Origin: Blautia parvula
Lineage (GTDB): Bacteria > Bacillota > Clostridia > Lachnospirales > Lachnospiraceae
Direction: 5' to 3'
Length of the DNA: 64,000 bases
Assembly (NCBI RefSeq): GCF_020215665.1
Contig: NZ_CP084061.1
Coordinates: forward strand, 2,140,001 to 2,204,000
Each line of letters begins with the position of its first letter. The stretch's first letter is position 1. The notes below the pieces were generated by a model. The model was not told the origin of the DNA and searched no databases. It saw nothing but the letters and a program-made list of their open reading frames with translations. The position numbers were made by a program, and so were the translations under genes. This document shows positions 18,742 to 26,777 of this stretch, one piece after another.

Positions 18742-21036
18742 TTACTCAGCCAGATAGAGATTGACCTTCTGTATGATATTGCTGCATGCCTCGTCCAGGC
18801 CCAGGCCTTCATTCAGGTATTTTTCCCCCTGCTCTTTGACCGCGTTCCATATGGTATCATCCGTGGAAGCCGGTACCTCCGCCTGTTCAAGAAGCGCTTT
18901 CAGCCCGTCCAGTTCTTCTTCGCCGGGCCATCCTAAGTTTACGGATGACATACTGCCTGAACTGTCAGACATCGTGATGGACGCACCTCCTGCTGCGTCA
19001 TCCCCTCCGCCGCCGTAGGTGGTTTTCGCAAATTCCATTACCTTCTCATACCCCTTCTGATTGATGGGGAAGGCTGCGTTTAAGGTGCCCTGTACCTCCA
19101 CGCCCAGCAGGGCTTTCAGGAAATCGGAGGCAAGCTCTTTCTCCTTGCTCTTGCTGCTGATTCCCACACTCTGGTAGGGAAGAAATACACTTTTACCCTC
19201 TGATTTCAGTTCTGTGTAGTCCAGACCACAGGCTTCATTTACCCCCAGGATCTCCACAAGCTGTGACACGGAACCGATCCACCCCGCGCCCGCCTTGGAC
19301 TGCTGGGAGAGCAGCACCATAGACTGCAGGCGCAGTCCGTCCAAGTTTGACGCGACCCCTTCTGCTGCACTGAAGTACCCTATGGTATTTTCCTGTTCTT
19401 CCTGGGTGATGGGTTCCCCATATAGTTTTTTCATGTTTTCCAGAAAAGCTTTCAGCGCCTCTTCATTCAGAGTGCCGTCCTCATTTCTCATAGCCGCGTT
19501 CTCCAGGTTGTAGAATATCTCCAGAAAATCAGAGGAATCTGTGGGAATCATAATGCGCCCTGTATGGGGATTTGCTTCCCTTATCTCTGCGATCTGCTCT
19601 GCCAGTGTATTCATGCTTTCGGCTGCATTTACAACGGCTTCGTCACCCTGGACAACAGGGAGTAAGAAGCCCAGCGGCACTGCGTAGATCTTGTCATCCT
19701 TCTCAAAGGTCCTCATGATATTTTCAAACAGTCCGTCTTCCCGGCTGACTGCTTCCACAGTGTCTGTAATATCCTCCAGAAGCCCCTTCTGAATATAATT
19801 CTCCACAGGCATGCCGTCCAGGATCAGGATATCCGGTCCCTTTCCTGCCATGATATCGGTATTCAGGGTGCGCAGGGCATCGGATGCTGTGACGGAATCC
19901 TCGCCGCTCATACCAATCTCCAGGTCCACATACACATCCGGATTCTGCTTCTGGTATACGGAGATTGCCTGTCTCAGCACAGAGCAGTCTTCCAGAGAAT
20001 ACACCTTGATCTCCTTTTCCGGCACAGAAGACGTGTCAGCGGAGTAAGAATAGCGGTAAATCTTGTACTCCGCGTCCACGGAGCAGGCCACAAGGAAGCT
20101 GTCATCATCCATAACGGCCAGGGAAATGAGCATGGTCTTTGGATTTCCGATGGATGTCAGGCTTCCGTTCACTGCCTGCTCTACCACCGTGCCGCCCAAA
20201 ATGTGCCGGTAAATGCCGCTCCCTGCACAGTAGAACAGCTTATCTTCCTCTTTCCCATACCCAAAGACCACGCTGTTTCTCAACTTTTTCTGTTCGGTCT
20301 CCATCTCTTTTAAAAGCTCATCAGAAAGCGCCCGATCTGCCTCCGCGGATTCCCCGGTGTTCATATCATAGGCTTTCAGCCCCTTGTCTGTGAGCAGCAG
20401 CAGCGTATCTTCTGTATTGGTAACCTGTTGGATTGTCTCACCCGGCTGGATGTTCTGCTCCACATGTCCGCTTTCCGGGTCGATCACGCACACCGTTCCA
20501 TATGTATATGTGGCGATCAGCTTTCCGCTGTCAGAAAATGCGATCCCGGTGATGACTTTCATGTCATCTGTCTTTTCCCCATCAAGGTTCAGGGCTTTCA
20601 GGGATTCCCCCTTCTTTGCATACAGAAGGGAAAAGCTCTGGGATACCATTACCTCAGACGCCTCAGGCATGGCAGATACGGCTATATCTCCCTCTTTACT
20701 GATGCAGGCCCAGTCTATGTAAGCACAGTCGGCAAGTCCCAGTCCTCCCGGCAGCGTATCCTCCTCCCAGCTTTTGCCCAAATCCGCTGACTTCCACAGA
20801 CAGCGCTCACCCGTCTCCTTATCCTCTGTCAAAAGTGACAGGCTGTTGTCATTCAGTCTCTCCATTGCCAGGACCCTGCCTGTATTTCCCGGAAGGGATA
20901 CCTCCTCCTCCAGATAACGGCCCATGGCGCCTTTCCCGCTCTCATCCTCTGTTTGTTTTCCGCACCCTGCAAGCCCTGCCACGGCAATGGCAAGAGCTGC
21001 TGTCAGACAGACTGCTTTTTTGATATATCGGTTCAT
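18742..21036 (-). CDS. Lipoprotein: N-terminal beta-propeller fused to ABC substrate-binding domain
   Basis: 764 residues from the ATG at 21036 (AGGAGGAGAAAC upstream). The lipobox L22-A-G-C25 marks it as a surface lipoprotein. Residues of about 45-360 have repeating beta strands of a propeller, with one clear Asp-box (S83-A-D-L-G-K-S-W90) of the BNR/sialidase type. From about residue 365 a family 1 solute-binding domain begins (KEIKVYSLEDCSVLRQAISVYQ), with GKGPDILILDGMPVE as the hinge-strand motif. Ordinary solute-binding proteins are about 430 residues. The extra propeller may bind glycans or act as a sensor (inference). First gene of the operon, divergent from the two-component system. 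Confidence 0.82.
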   Translation of the reverse strand: MNRYIKKAVCLTAALAIAVAGLAGCGKQTEDESGKGAMGRYLEEEVSLPGNTGRVLAMERLNDNSLSLLTEDKETGERCLWKSADLGKSWEEDTLPGGLGLADCAYIDWACISKEGDIAVSAMPEASEVMVSQSFSLLYAKKGESLKALNLDGEKTDDMKVITGIAFSDSGKLIATYTYGTVCVIDPESGHVEQNIQPGETIQQVTNTEDTLLLLTDKGLKAYDMNTGESAEADRALSDELLKEMETEQKKLRNSVVFGYGKEEDKLFYCAGSGIYRHILGGTVVEQAVNGSLTSIGNPKTMLISLAVMDDDSFLVACSVDAEYKIYRYSYSADTSSVPEKEIKVYSLEDCSVLRQAISVYQKQNPDVYVDLEIGMSGEDSVTASDALRTLNTDIMAGKGPDILILDGMPVENYIQKGLLEDITDTVEAVSREDGLFENIMRTFEKDDKIYAVPLGFLLPVVQGDEAVVNAAESMNTLAEQIAEIREANPHTGRIMIPTDSSDFLEIFYNLENAAMRNEDGTLNEEALKAFLENMKKLYGEPITQEEQENTIGYFSAAEGVASNLDGLRLQSMVLLSQQSKAGAGWIGSVSQLVEILGVNEACGLDYTELKSEGKSVFLPYQSVGISSKSKEKELASDFLKALLGVEVQGTLNAAFPINQKGYEKVMEFAKTTYGGGGDDAAGGASITMSDSSGSMSSVNLGWPGEEELDGLKALLEQAEVPASTDDTIWNAVKEQGEKYLNEGLGLDEACSNIIQKVNLYLAE

Positions 21037-21078
21037 GTTTCTCCTCCTGTCTTTCATTTGCGTTTATCTTATCATTCC

Positions 21079-21130
21079 ATTCTCTAAACATTCTCTAAGA
21101 TTCCCTCTAATTTTTCTTTCATTTTTAGAG
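21079..21130. promoter_or_regulatory. CTCTAA direct repeats, likely response-regulator binding site
   Basis: CTCTAA occurs at 21082-21087, 21093-21098 and 21105-21110 (11- and 12-base phasing), with an inverted copy TTAGAG at 21125-21130. The array lies between the divergent lipoprotein operon and regulator gene, just upstream of a consensus-poor promoter on each side. Helical phasing of direct repeats is typical of OmpR-family operators. Confidence 0.65.
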
Positions 21131-21193
21131 ATAACTTAAAGATTCCTGTGTTATACTTCTAAATAAAATGAAAGACCGGAGGATATTTTTTTC

Positions 21194-21874
21194 ATGAGAA
21201 TATTGATAATAGAAGACGACCGCAAGCTCTGTGACTCCCTGAAATTCCAGTTGGAAAAGGAGGGGATACTGACGGATTTGTGTTACGACGGGGAAGATGG
21301 CCTGGATTATATCAGGCAGCGCACCCATGATCTGGTCCTTCTGGACCGAATGCTCCCCTCTATGGACGGCCTTACTGTCCTGGAAAAAATACGCGCGGAG
21401 GGTATTTCCACTCCTGTCATCCTTGTCACCGCACTGGGAGAACTCTCCGATAAGATCACAGGACTCAACCAGGGGGCAGATGATTATCTGGTAAAACCCT
21501 ATGATTTCCAGGAACTTCTGGCGCGCATCCGCTGTATTGCCCGCCGTCCGGTCAACCTGGAGCTGTCCGATGAGATCACCTTTGGGGATGTGACATACCG
21601 CCCTGCTCCAAAACAGCTCCTCTGCGGTTCCAAGGTTCTGGTACTGTCAAAACGTGAGGGCGCGCTTCTTGAGTTTCTGCTCCGTAATCCGGGACAGACG
21701 CTTCCCAGGCTCACCATCCTGTCCCGCGTCTGGGGCCCCAACGCGGAGGTGGAGGAGGGCAATCTGGATAACTATATCCACTTTATCCGCCGCCGTCTCC
21801 GGACAGTCGGAAGCGCACTCACTCTGCGCACAGTCCGGGGCATCGGCTACTGCCTGGAGGTAACCCATGAATAA
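21194..21874 (+). CDS. OmpR/PhoB-family response regulator
   Basis: 226 residues. Receiver domain 1-115 has the acidic pair near E9/D10/D11, phospho-acceptor aspartate in LVLLDRMLPSMDG (near residue 52), switch threonine in LVTALGE, and conserved lysine in DDYLVKPYDF. The winged-helix effector domain (130-226) contains LSKREGALLEFLL, the recognition-helix region and the wing RTVRGIGYCLE. The start follows CGGAGG at 11 bases. It is coupled to the kinase gene by an 8-base overlap. It probably controls the divergent lipoprotein/permease/adaptor operon through the CTCTAA repeats between them (inference). Confidence 0.95.
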   Translation: MRILIIEDDRKLCDSLKFQLEKEGILTDLCYDGEDGLDYIRQRTHDLVLLDRMLPSMDGLTVLEKIRAEGISTPVILVTALGELSDKITGLNQGADDYLVKPYDFQELLARIRCIARRPVNLELSDEITFGDVTYRPAPKQLLCGSKVLVLSKREGALLEFLLRNPGQTLPRLTILSRVWGPNAEVEEGNLDNYIHFIRRRLRTVGSALTLRTVRGIGYCLEVTHE

Positions 21875-23201
21875 AAAAGAAGACCGTCCCCCCCATCCCC
21901 TGCTGTTCCGCAAAATGCGGATACGCCTCACCCTTCTCTGCCTTGCGGTCACAGGCGTTATTCTGGCTGCCGCCACCTGTCTGTGTCTCTATTTCTCCGA
22001 GTCAGGCATTGCGAAAAACGGCAGCACTTCCTTTACCAACAGCCTGAATTCCATGCTCACCCAGTTGGAAAGCCAGAACACCATTACCCTTCAGTGGATC
22101 GCCGGTATCGAGAAGAACCACAATACCATTCTCTCCCTGTTCGACAACGGCCAGCCCCTCTTTTACCAGGAGCTGCGCAGAACCCGGGAGGAAAAGGATG
22201 TCATATCCCTTGCAAAAGAAACCGCCTCCCGGGACTACGGGCTGGATCTGGATGCCGCGGATGCCTCCTCCCTTTTGTCCAAACATGTGGAATTCCGGTT
22301 AAAACCAAAGGGCGGGCAGGAGTATTACGCCTCCGTCATACTGCTTCCCAGGACAAACGGCCATTTAAGCGCTGTCATCCTGCAGTCTCTGGAGGCACAG
22401 AAAACCCAGATTTATGGACAGCGCCTTGTCTTTCTGGGGGCAGACAGCGCTGCGCTTCTCCTCCTCGCCGTCTTTTTCTGGTTCTTCACAGGAAGGACCC
22501 TGGCTCCTCTGGAAGAAAACCGCAGACAGCAGGCACAGTTCATAGCCTCTGCCTCCCATGAACTCCGCTCCCCCCTGGCAGTTATGCTCTCCTGCCTGAC
22601 TGCCTCCCAGAAAGCTGCACCTGAGGAGGCCGCCCGCTTTACAGAGACTATCCAGCTTGAGGGAAAGCGTATGTCACGCCTGATTGATGACATGCTGCAG
22701 CTTGCCGGTGCGGATGCCTGCTCCTGGAATCTGGAGCCGGCTCCGGTACCGCCCGACACCCTGCTCCTGGAGACATATGAAAAATATGAGTATCTTGCCA
22801 GGGAAAAGGGACTCTGCCTAAGTATCCGTCTGCCTGAGGAGGAATGCCCGCCTGTTCTCTGCGACGAAGAACGGATCTCCCAGGTACTCTCCATCCTCAT
22901 GGACAATGCCCTCAGTTACACACCTGCGTCCGGCCATATCACCCTTACACTGTCCTTTACTGCCAATCATGTTTCCCTGTCTGTTGCCGATGACGGCCCC
23001 GGTATTCCGGACTCGTTTAAAAAGCAGGTGTTCCAGCGTTTTTTCCGCCAGGATAAGGCCCACACCAGCAAAGAACATTTCGGACTTGGCTTAAGCATTG
23101 CCAGGGAGATCATAAAGATTCACAGAGGACGGCTGATCCTGTCCGATACACCGGGCGGAGGGGCCACCTTTACCATTATTTTAAGGACAGCACCATCCTG
23201 A
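21867..23201 (+). CDS. Membrane sensor histidine kinase
   Basis: 444 residues. Two transmembrane helices (about 20-41 and 190-210) flank an extracytoplasmic sensor of about 145 residues that has no recognised domain. The HisKA box SASHELRSPLAVML carries the phosphorylated histidine near residue 229. The ATPase domain has the N box MDNALSYTP, the G1 box VADDGPGIPD and the G2 region HFGLGLSIAREI. GGAGG inside the end of the regulator gene serves as its ribosome binding site. The signal is unknown. The neighbouring operon suggests an envelope or carbohydrate-linked cue, possibly relayed by the propeller lipoprotein. Confidence 0.94.
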   Translation: MNKKEDRPPHPLLFRKMRIRLTLLCLAVTGVILAAATCLCLYFSESGIAKNGSTSFTNSLNSMLTQLESQNTITLQWIAGIEKNHNTILSLFDNGQPLFYQELRRTREEKDVISLAKETASRDYGLDLDAADASSLLSKHVEFRLKPKGGQEYYASVILLPRTNGHLSAVILQSLEAQKTQIYGQRLVFLGADSAALLLLAVFFWFFTGRTLAPLEENRRQQAQFIASASHELRSPLAVMLSCLTASQKAAPEEAARFTETIQLEGKRMSRLIDDMLQLAGADACSWNLEPAPVPPDTLLLETYEKYEYLAREKGLCLSIRLPEEECPPVLCDEERISQVLSILMDNALSYTPASGHITLTLSFTANHVSLSVADDGPGIPDSFKKQVFQRFFRQDKAHTSKEHFGLGLSIAREIIKIHRGRLILSDTPGGGATFTIILRTAPS

Positions 23202-23207
23202 TTCTGC

Positions 23208-23236
23208 TTGCATCCTGCCGGCATACGGATTATAAT
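23208..23236 (+). promoter_or_regulatory. luxS promoter
   Basis: TTGCAT at 23208-23213, a 17-base spacer and a consensus TATAAT at 23231-23236, about 45 bases before the luxS start. Confidence 0.7.
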
Positions 23237-23280
23237 TATTTTACCGGAAAAAGAATGAGATAAGTAAAAGGAGAAAACAA

Positions 23281-23760
23281 ATGGAAAAAATCGCAAGCTT
23301 TACCATTGACCATATAAAACTGCAGCCGGGCATCTATGTTTCCCGGAAAGATTACGTGGGACAGGAAGTCATCACCACCTTTGACATCCGCATGACCTCC
23401 CCCAATGAGGAGCCTGTCATGAACACAGCGGAAGTCCACACGATCGAACACCTGGCCGCCACCTTCCTGAGAAATCACGGGGAATTCGGAAGCAAGATCA
23501 TCTATTTCGGTCCTATGGGCTGCCGCACAGGTTTTTATCTGCTGCTGGCAGGAGATTATGAGTCTTCTGATATTGTGGAGCTTTTAAAAGAAATGTTTGT
23601 ATTTATCCGCGATTTTAAAGATGAGGTTCCCGGAGCGTCCCCAAAAGACTGCGGCAATTATCTGGATATGAATCTGGGTATGGCCAATTATCTGGCGAAA
23701 AAATATCTGGATGAGGTGCTGGATCATATCGGCCCTGACCGTCTTGTATATCCCAATTAA
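23281..23760 (+). CDS. luxS: S-ribosylhomocysteine lyase (autoinducer-2 synthase)
   Basis: Cleaves S-ribosylhomocysteine to homocysteine and DPD, the AI-2 precursor, in the activated methyl cycle. 159 residues, a normal length. The metal-binding HTIEHLAATFLRNH (HxxEH) is near residue 52. The catalytic cysteine is in GPMGCRTGFYLL, and the third metal ligand is the cysteine in SPKDCGNYLDMN. The start is behind AAAAGGAGAAAACAA. It is a monocistronic unit with its own promoter and a strong hairpin after the stop. Confidence 0.97.
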   Translation: MEKIASFTIDHIKLQPGIYVSRKDYVGQEVITTFDIRMTSPNEEPVMNTAEVHTIEHLAATFLRNHGEFGSKIIYFGPMGCRTGFYLLLAGDYESSDIVELLKEMFVFIRDFKDEVPGASPKDCGNYLDMNLGMANYLAKKYLDEVLDHIGPDRLVYPN

Positions 23761-23791
23761 ATAAGAGTCCGCATCGGACTCCACATTCTAA

Positions 23792-23827
23792 CCCTTCCGG
23801 CCACGGTGTCTCACCTGACCGGAAGGG
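23792..23827. terminator. Terminator-type hairpin between luxS and the GGDEF gene
   Basis: CCCTTCCGG pairs with CCGGAAGGG, with a nested GGTG-TCT-CACC stem inside. A short T run follows on the plus strand. A second small hairpin (GAGTCC/GGACTC, 23765-23781) precedes it. Confidence 0.65.
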
Positions 23828-23871
23828 CTGCTGTTTTCACTGCGTACCCGGCAGCACGCTTCGCGATGTTT

Positions 23872-24744
23872 TCAAAACTCCCCCATCTCGTCACAGTAAA
23901 AGCAGTAGCTGTCCTTACCGGATTCCTTAGCCTTATAGAGGGCCACATCTGCATATTTTCCTATGGAATTCTTATCCCCTGTGCGGTGCTTTGGATAAAA
24001 AGCCACCCCCACGGACAAGGAAAGCTGCATTCCCCCGTACTCTTCCTTCTTTACATGCGCCAGAATCTCTTTCAGAATGGGTTCCAGTTGTTCTTCCCTG
24101 TCCATCCCCGGCAGAAACATGCAGAATTCATCGCCTCCGTATCTGGCGGTGATGGTTCCTTCCGGAACAGATTCCGTGAGTATTTTGGCTATCTTCATCA
24201 GAGCGATATCCCCATAAGCATGGCCTCTTGTGTCATTGATCCGTTTAAAATCATCCACATCCATCAGGCAGTACGCGCCGCATTTTCCTCCCTGCATAAA
24301 ATAGGAAAACACTGCCCGCTCAAACGCCTGGCGGTTCAGCAGATTTGTCATGGCATCATGGGACGCCTGATGCTGCATCTCCAGTTCATGCATTTTTTTA
24401 TCGTGGATATCCAGAATCGCTCCCACCGCGCCGCCTGCCCCGTGTGGCAGCATGAGGCTCATGGTAAACCAGCGGTATTCCCGGTTTCCTTCCGGCCTGA
24501 GGCGGAAATCACATGTGATATTCTCTCTCTTATTTACGGAAGCGCTTCTGAGCGCCTCGATATTAAAATTCTGGTAGAGGTCTATCTTCTCCTCTTCATA
24601 GACATTATCCAGAATAAACTGTTCCAGGAATTTCTCGTAATCGTACAGGATTCCCGCTTTCAGCTTTACCGACAGGGAGCCTGTATGAAAAAATAATATC
24701 TGGTTATTCTTTATGTCCACCTCAAAAATCACGGTATAGACCAA
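23872..24744 (-). CDS. PAS-GGDEF protein, probable diguanylate cyclase
   Basis: Makes the second messenger c-di-GMP from two GTP. About 290 residues. A PAS-like sensor domain (about 5-118, with a PAC-type ending GAILDIHDKKMHELEMQH) is followed by a GGDEF domain with the intact active site RYGGDEF and DVDDFKRINDTRGHAYGD. No transmembrane segment. The start is uncertain. AAGGTGGTGA, nearly the full anti-Shine-Dalgarno complement, lies 5 bases before a TTG at 24744, which is preferred here. GTG codons at 24756 and 24753 sit inside that element. Confidence 0.88.
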   Translation of the reverse strand: MVYTVIFEVDIKNNQILFFHTGSLSVKLKAGILYDYEKFLEQFILDNVYEEEKIDLYQNFNIEALRSASVNKRENITCDFRLRPEGNREYRWFTMSLMLPHGAGGAVGAILDIHDKKMHELEMQHQASHDAMTNLLNRQAFERAVFSYFMQGGKCGAYCLMDVDDFKRINDTRGHAYGDIALMKIAKILTESVPEGTITARYGGDEFCMFLPGMDREEQLEPILKEILAHVKKEEYGGMQLSLSVGVAFYPKHRTGDKNSIGKYADVALYKAKESGKDSYCFYCDEMGEF

Positions 24745-24868
24745 TCCTGTCACCACCTTTCAAATCAACATATCTCGTAACTGCTCTTATGCACGGCCGG
24801 CGCATGTGTTGTGCCGGCCTGTCCGGACAATCACCGAATATCTATTATAATACAACAATATAACACTA

Positions 24869-24896
24869 TTGTAAACAACAATTGTTGGCTTATAAT
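24869..24896 (+). promoter_or_regulatory. Promoter of the XRE gene with palindromic operator in the spacer
   Basis: TTGTAA (24869-24874), a 16-base spacer and consensus TATAAT (24891-24896). The spacer contains the perfect 12-base palindrome CAACAATTGTTG (24876-24887), a likely repressor site. A further palindrome ATGGCATGTGCCAT lies in the leader at 24963-24976. Confidence 0.6.
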
Positions 24897-25033
24897 TTTA
24901 TACCCATTGGGGCATAATATAGTGCATATACTGGTATATGAATGATCCGAACAGTGTCATAAATGGCATGTGCCATATTTACCATATTTTATGCAATGCT
25001 GTATATGTATCTCATAGAAAAGGGAGGTTTCTT

Positions 25034-25354
25034 ATGAACATTGGTGAAAATCTGGCCCGGCTGCGCAAAGATAAACAGATAAGTGTCTATAAGCTCTCTC
25101 AATTAAGCGATGTCTCCATTAACTATATCAGGAGAGTGGAAAAGGGCGAGAGTGTACCCAGCATAGAAATTCTAACCGCACTGCTGTCTCCCCTTGGAAT
25201 GCGTCTCTCGGAATTTTTCAATGAGGAATCTGAAAAATCCAATATTCTTTACCCCTCACCCTGTGAAGCGGAACTGGTTCGTCTCTATCGCCAGTTAAAC
25301 AAAGAACAGGCAGGGGTACTTCTCAATCTGGCAAAGCTTCTCGCACAAAAATGA
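25034..25354 (+). CDS. Small XRE-family (Cro/CI-type) transcriptional regulator
   Basis: 106 residues from the ATG at 25034 behind AGGGAGGTTTCTT; the in-frame ATG 32 codons upstream has no ribosome binding site. The helix-turn-helix occupies residues 5-60: LARLRKDKQISVYKLSQLS then VSINYIRRVEKGESVPSIEIL, typical of the SinR/Xre group. The remaining 45 residues form a short helical tail that may mediate dimerisation. The palindromes in its own promoter suggest autoregulation (inference). The target genes are unknown. It is divergent from the GGDEF gene. Confidence 0.9.
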   Translation: MNIGENLARLRKDKQISVYKLSQLSDVSINYIRRVEKGESVPSIEILTALLSPLGMRLSEFFNEESEKSNILYPSPCEAELVRLYRQLNKEQAGVLLNLAKLLAQK

Positions 25355-25383
25355 GCAGAAAGTATGCTGTGCACACTTTCTGC
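25355..25383. terminator. Hairpin between convergent XRE and yqeC genes
   Basis: A perfect 9-bp stem GCAGAAAGT/ACTTTCTGC with an 11-base loop starts right after the XRE stop codon. The T tract is weak, so termination efficiency is uncertain. Confidence 0.5.
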
Positions 25384-25391
25384 CCATAATC

Positions 25392-26777
25392 TCATTCTGC
25401 ATTTCCTTTTATTCTTCTGTCTTCCAATGACTGTCTGCTGTCATAGTCATGGAGCTGCAGTTCTTCGCCCACATCACAGAGAAATACTTCCTCCGGATGC
25501 CTTTTCAGCACTTTCTTCCCTCCTGTATCTCCCTTTAGACCCATCAGCTCCGGTACATAACTCTCATGAAAAATAACCGGATTTCCCGTCGTGTCTCCGC
25601 TTGCAAGACATCCGATCTTCTTTCCGCTCCTTAAAAATCCATCCAGAAAACGGTTCACGGTATCTGCCCTCAGATGGGGCTGGTCAGCCACAAAAAAGCA
25701 GTAAAAATGTTCCTCTGTCCCGTCAGTTTTGTCCGCCTCCCTGCTTTTTTTAATGCCCAGCTTCAAAGAGGAGGAAATACCCTCCGCACTCTCCCGGTTT
25801 TCCGCGGGACAAAATCCGTATTTTCCGGCTGTCTCCAGAATCCGGGCATACTGGCTCACCACGCAGACAGAGGCAATATCCCTTCTGACCGCCTTCAGTG
25901 TCCTGAAGATTTCCATGGGATACTGATACATGGGCCTGCCATCCAGTTCAAAGAGCAGTTTATTCTCCCCAAACCGCCTGGAAAAGCCTGCGGCCAGAAG
26001 AATCAGATGGATTCTCCCATTGGCCCGCACAGGGTCAGAAGGCCTTCCAAACACAGGTACACTGGTACTTTTCTGCAGTTCCTCCACAGCCGCCGCGTCC
26101 TCTGTCTGGTTCAGCAGGATCATCTGCGCCGCATCCGGAAACTGCCTTTTCAGGGGCTGTACATATCCCGCCTCCAAAAGCCGCCCGGCAAGTCCCGGTG
26201 TCAGTATCCGTTCTGCCAAAGAACCGTCCCTGCCGTCTTCTGCCGGACCTCTGTTTTCTGTCTCCAAGAGCAGTTTTTCTGCCTCCTCCATTCGGAAGCA
26301 GACCCGGCAAAGAGGCCTGCCCATCGCAGGCATACCCGCCAGAATCATAATATGCGTTGTCTCCTTTCTGATCACCGGTTCATGGGAGGCCGGAACTTTA
26401 AAGGGATGGCGCTTTGAGCCGTCCGCCTCTATGACAGCCGCGTCAAAATAAGGCAGCACTGCGCCAAAAACCTCCTCCGGCAGTGCCCGCATCTTCATGC
26501 CTCCCGGGCCGGACGTGCCGGCTGTCACGATGGGGGATCTCTCCAGAGCTGCCGCTATCTCTTCCGGGGATTGGTCAATGGCGCCGTTTCTCCCCAAAAA
26601 GTTCGGATGCTCCATATGAGTGGTGGTAGTGACCAGAACCTTTTTCCCTTCTCCTGCCAGTTCCTCCGCCAACAGATAGGCGCAGGTGGTCTTCCCCCCT
26701 GCGCCCACAAGGGAGATCACCGGTTTTTCCGGCCATCTCCCTGTACTTTTCAGCATATCCAACAGCATTTTCTTCAT
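25392..26777 (-). CDS. yqeC-mocA: YqeC-MocA fusion, molybdenum hydroxylase maturation protein
   Basis: 461 residues. Residues 1 to about 240 are YqeC, an ATP/GTP-binding protein tied to selenium-dependent molybdenum hydroxylases, with P-loop-like GAGGKTTCAYLLAEEL and TTTTHME. From about residue 253 a MocA/MobA-type nucleotidyltransferase follows, with the signature LLAAGFSRRFGENKLLFELD; such enzymes transfer CMP to the molybdopterin cofactor. In many genomes these are two genes, so this is a fusion, with no frameshift. The start overlaps the yqeB stop by four bases. Last gene of the leftward selenium/purine operon. Confidence 0.9.
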   Translation of the reverse strand: MKKMLLDMLKSTGRWPEKPVISLVGAGGKTTCAYLLAEELAGEGKKVLVTTTTHMEHPNFLGRNGAIDQSPEEIAAALERSPIVTAGTSGPGGMKMRALPEEVFGAVLPYFDAAVIEADGSKRHPFKVPASHEPVIRKETTHIMILAGMPAMGRPLCRVCFRMEEAEKLLLETENRGPAEDGRDGSLAERILTPGLAGRLLEAGYVQPLKRQFPDAAQMILLNQTEDAAAVEELQKSTSVPVFGRPSDPVRANGRIHLILLAAGFSRRFGENKLLFELDGRPMYQYPMEIFRTLKAVRRDIASVCVVSQYARILETAGKYGFCPAENRESAEGISSSLKLGIKKSREADKTDGTEEHFYCFFVADQPHLRADTVNRFLDGFLRSGKKIGCLASGDTTGNPVIFHESYVPELMGLKGDTGGKKVLKRHPEEVFLCDVGEELQLHDYDSRQSLEDRRIKGNAE

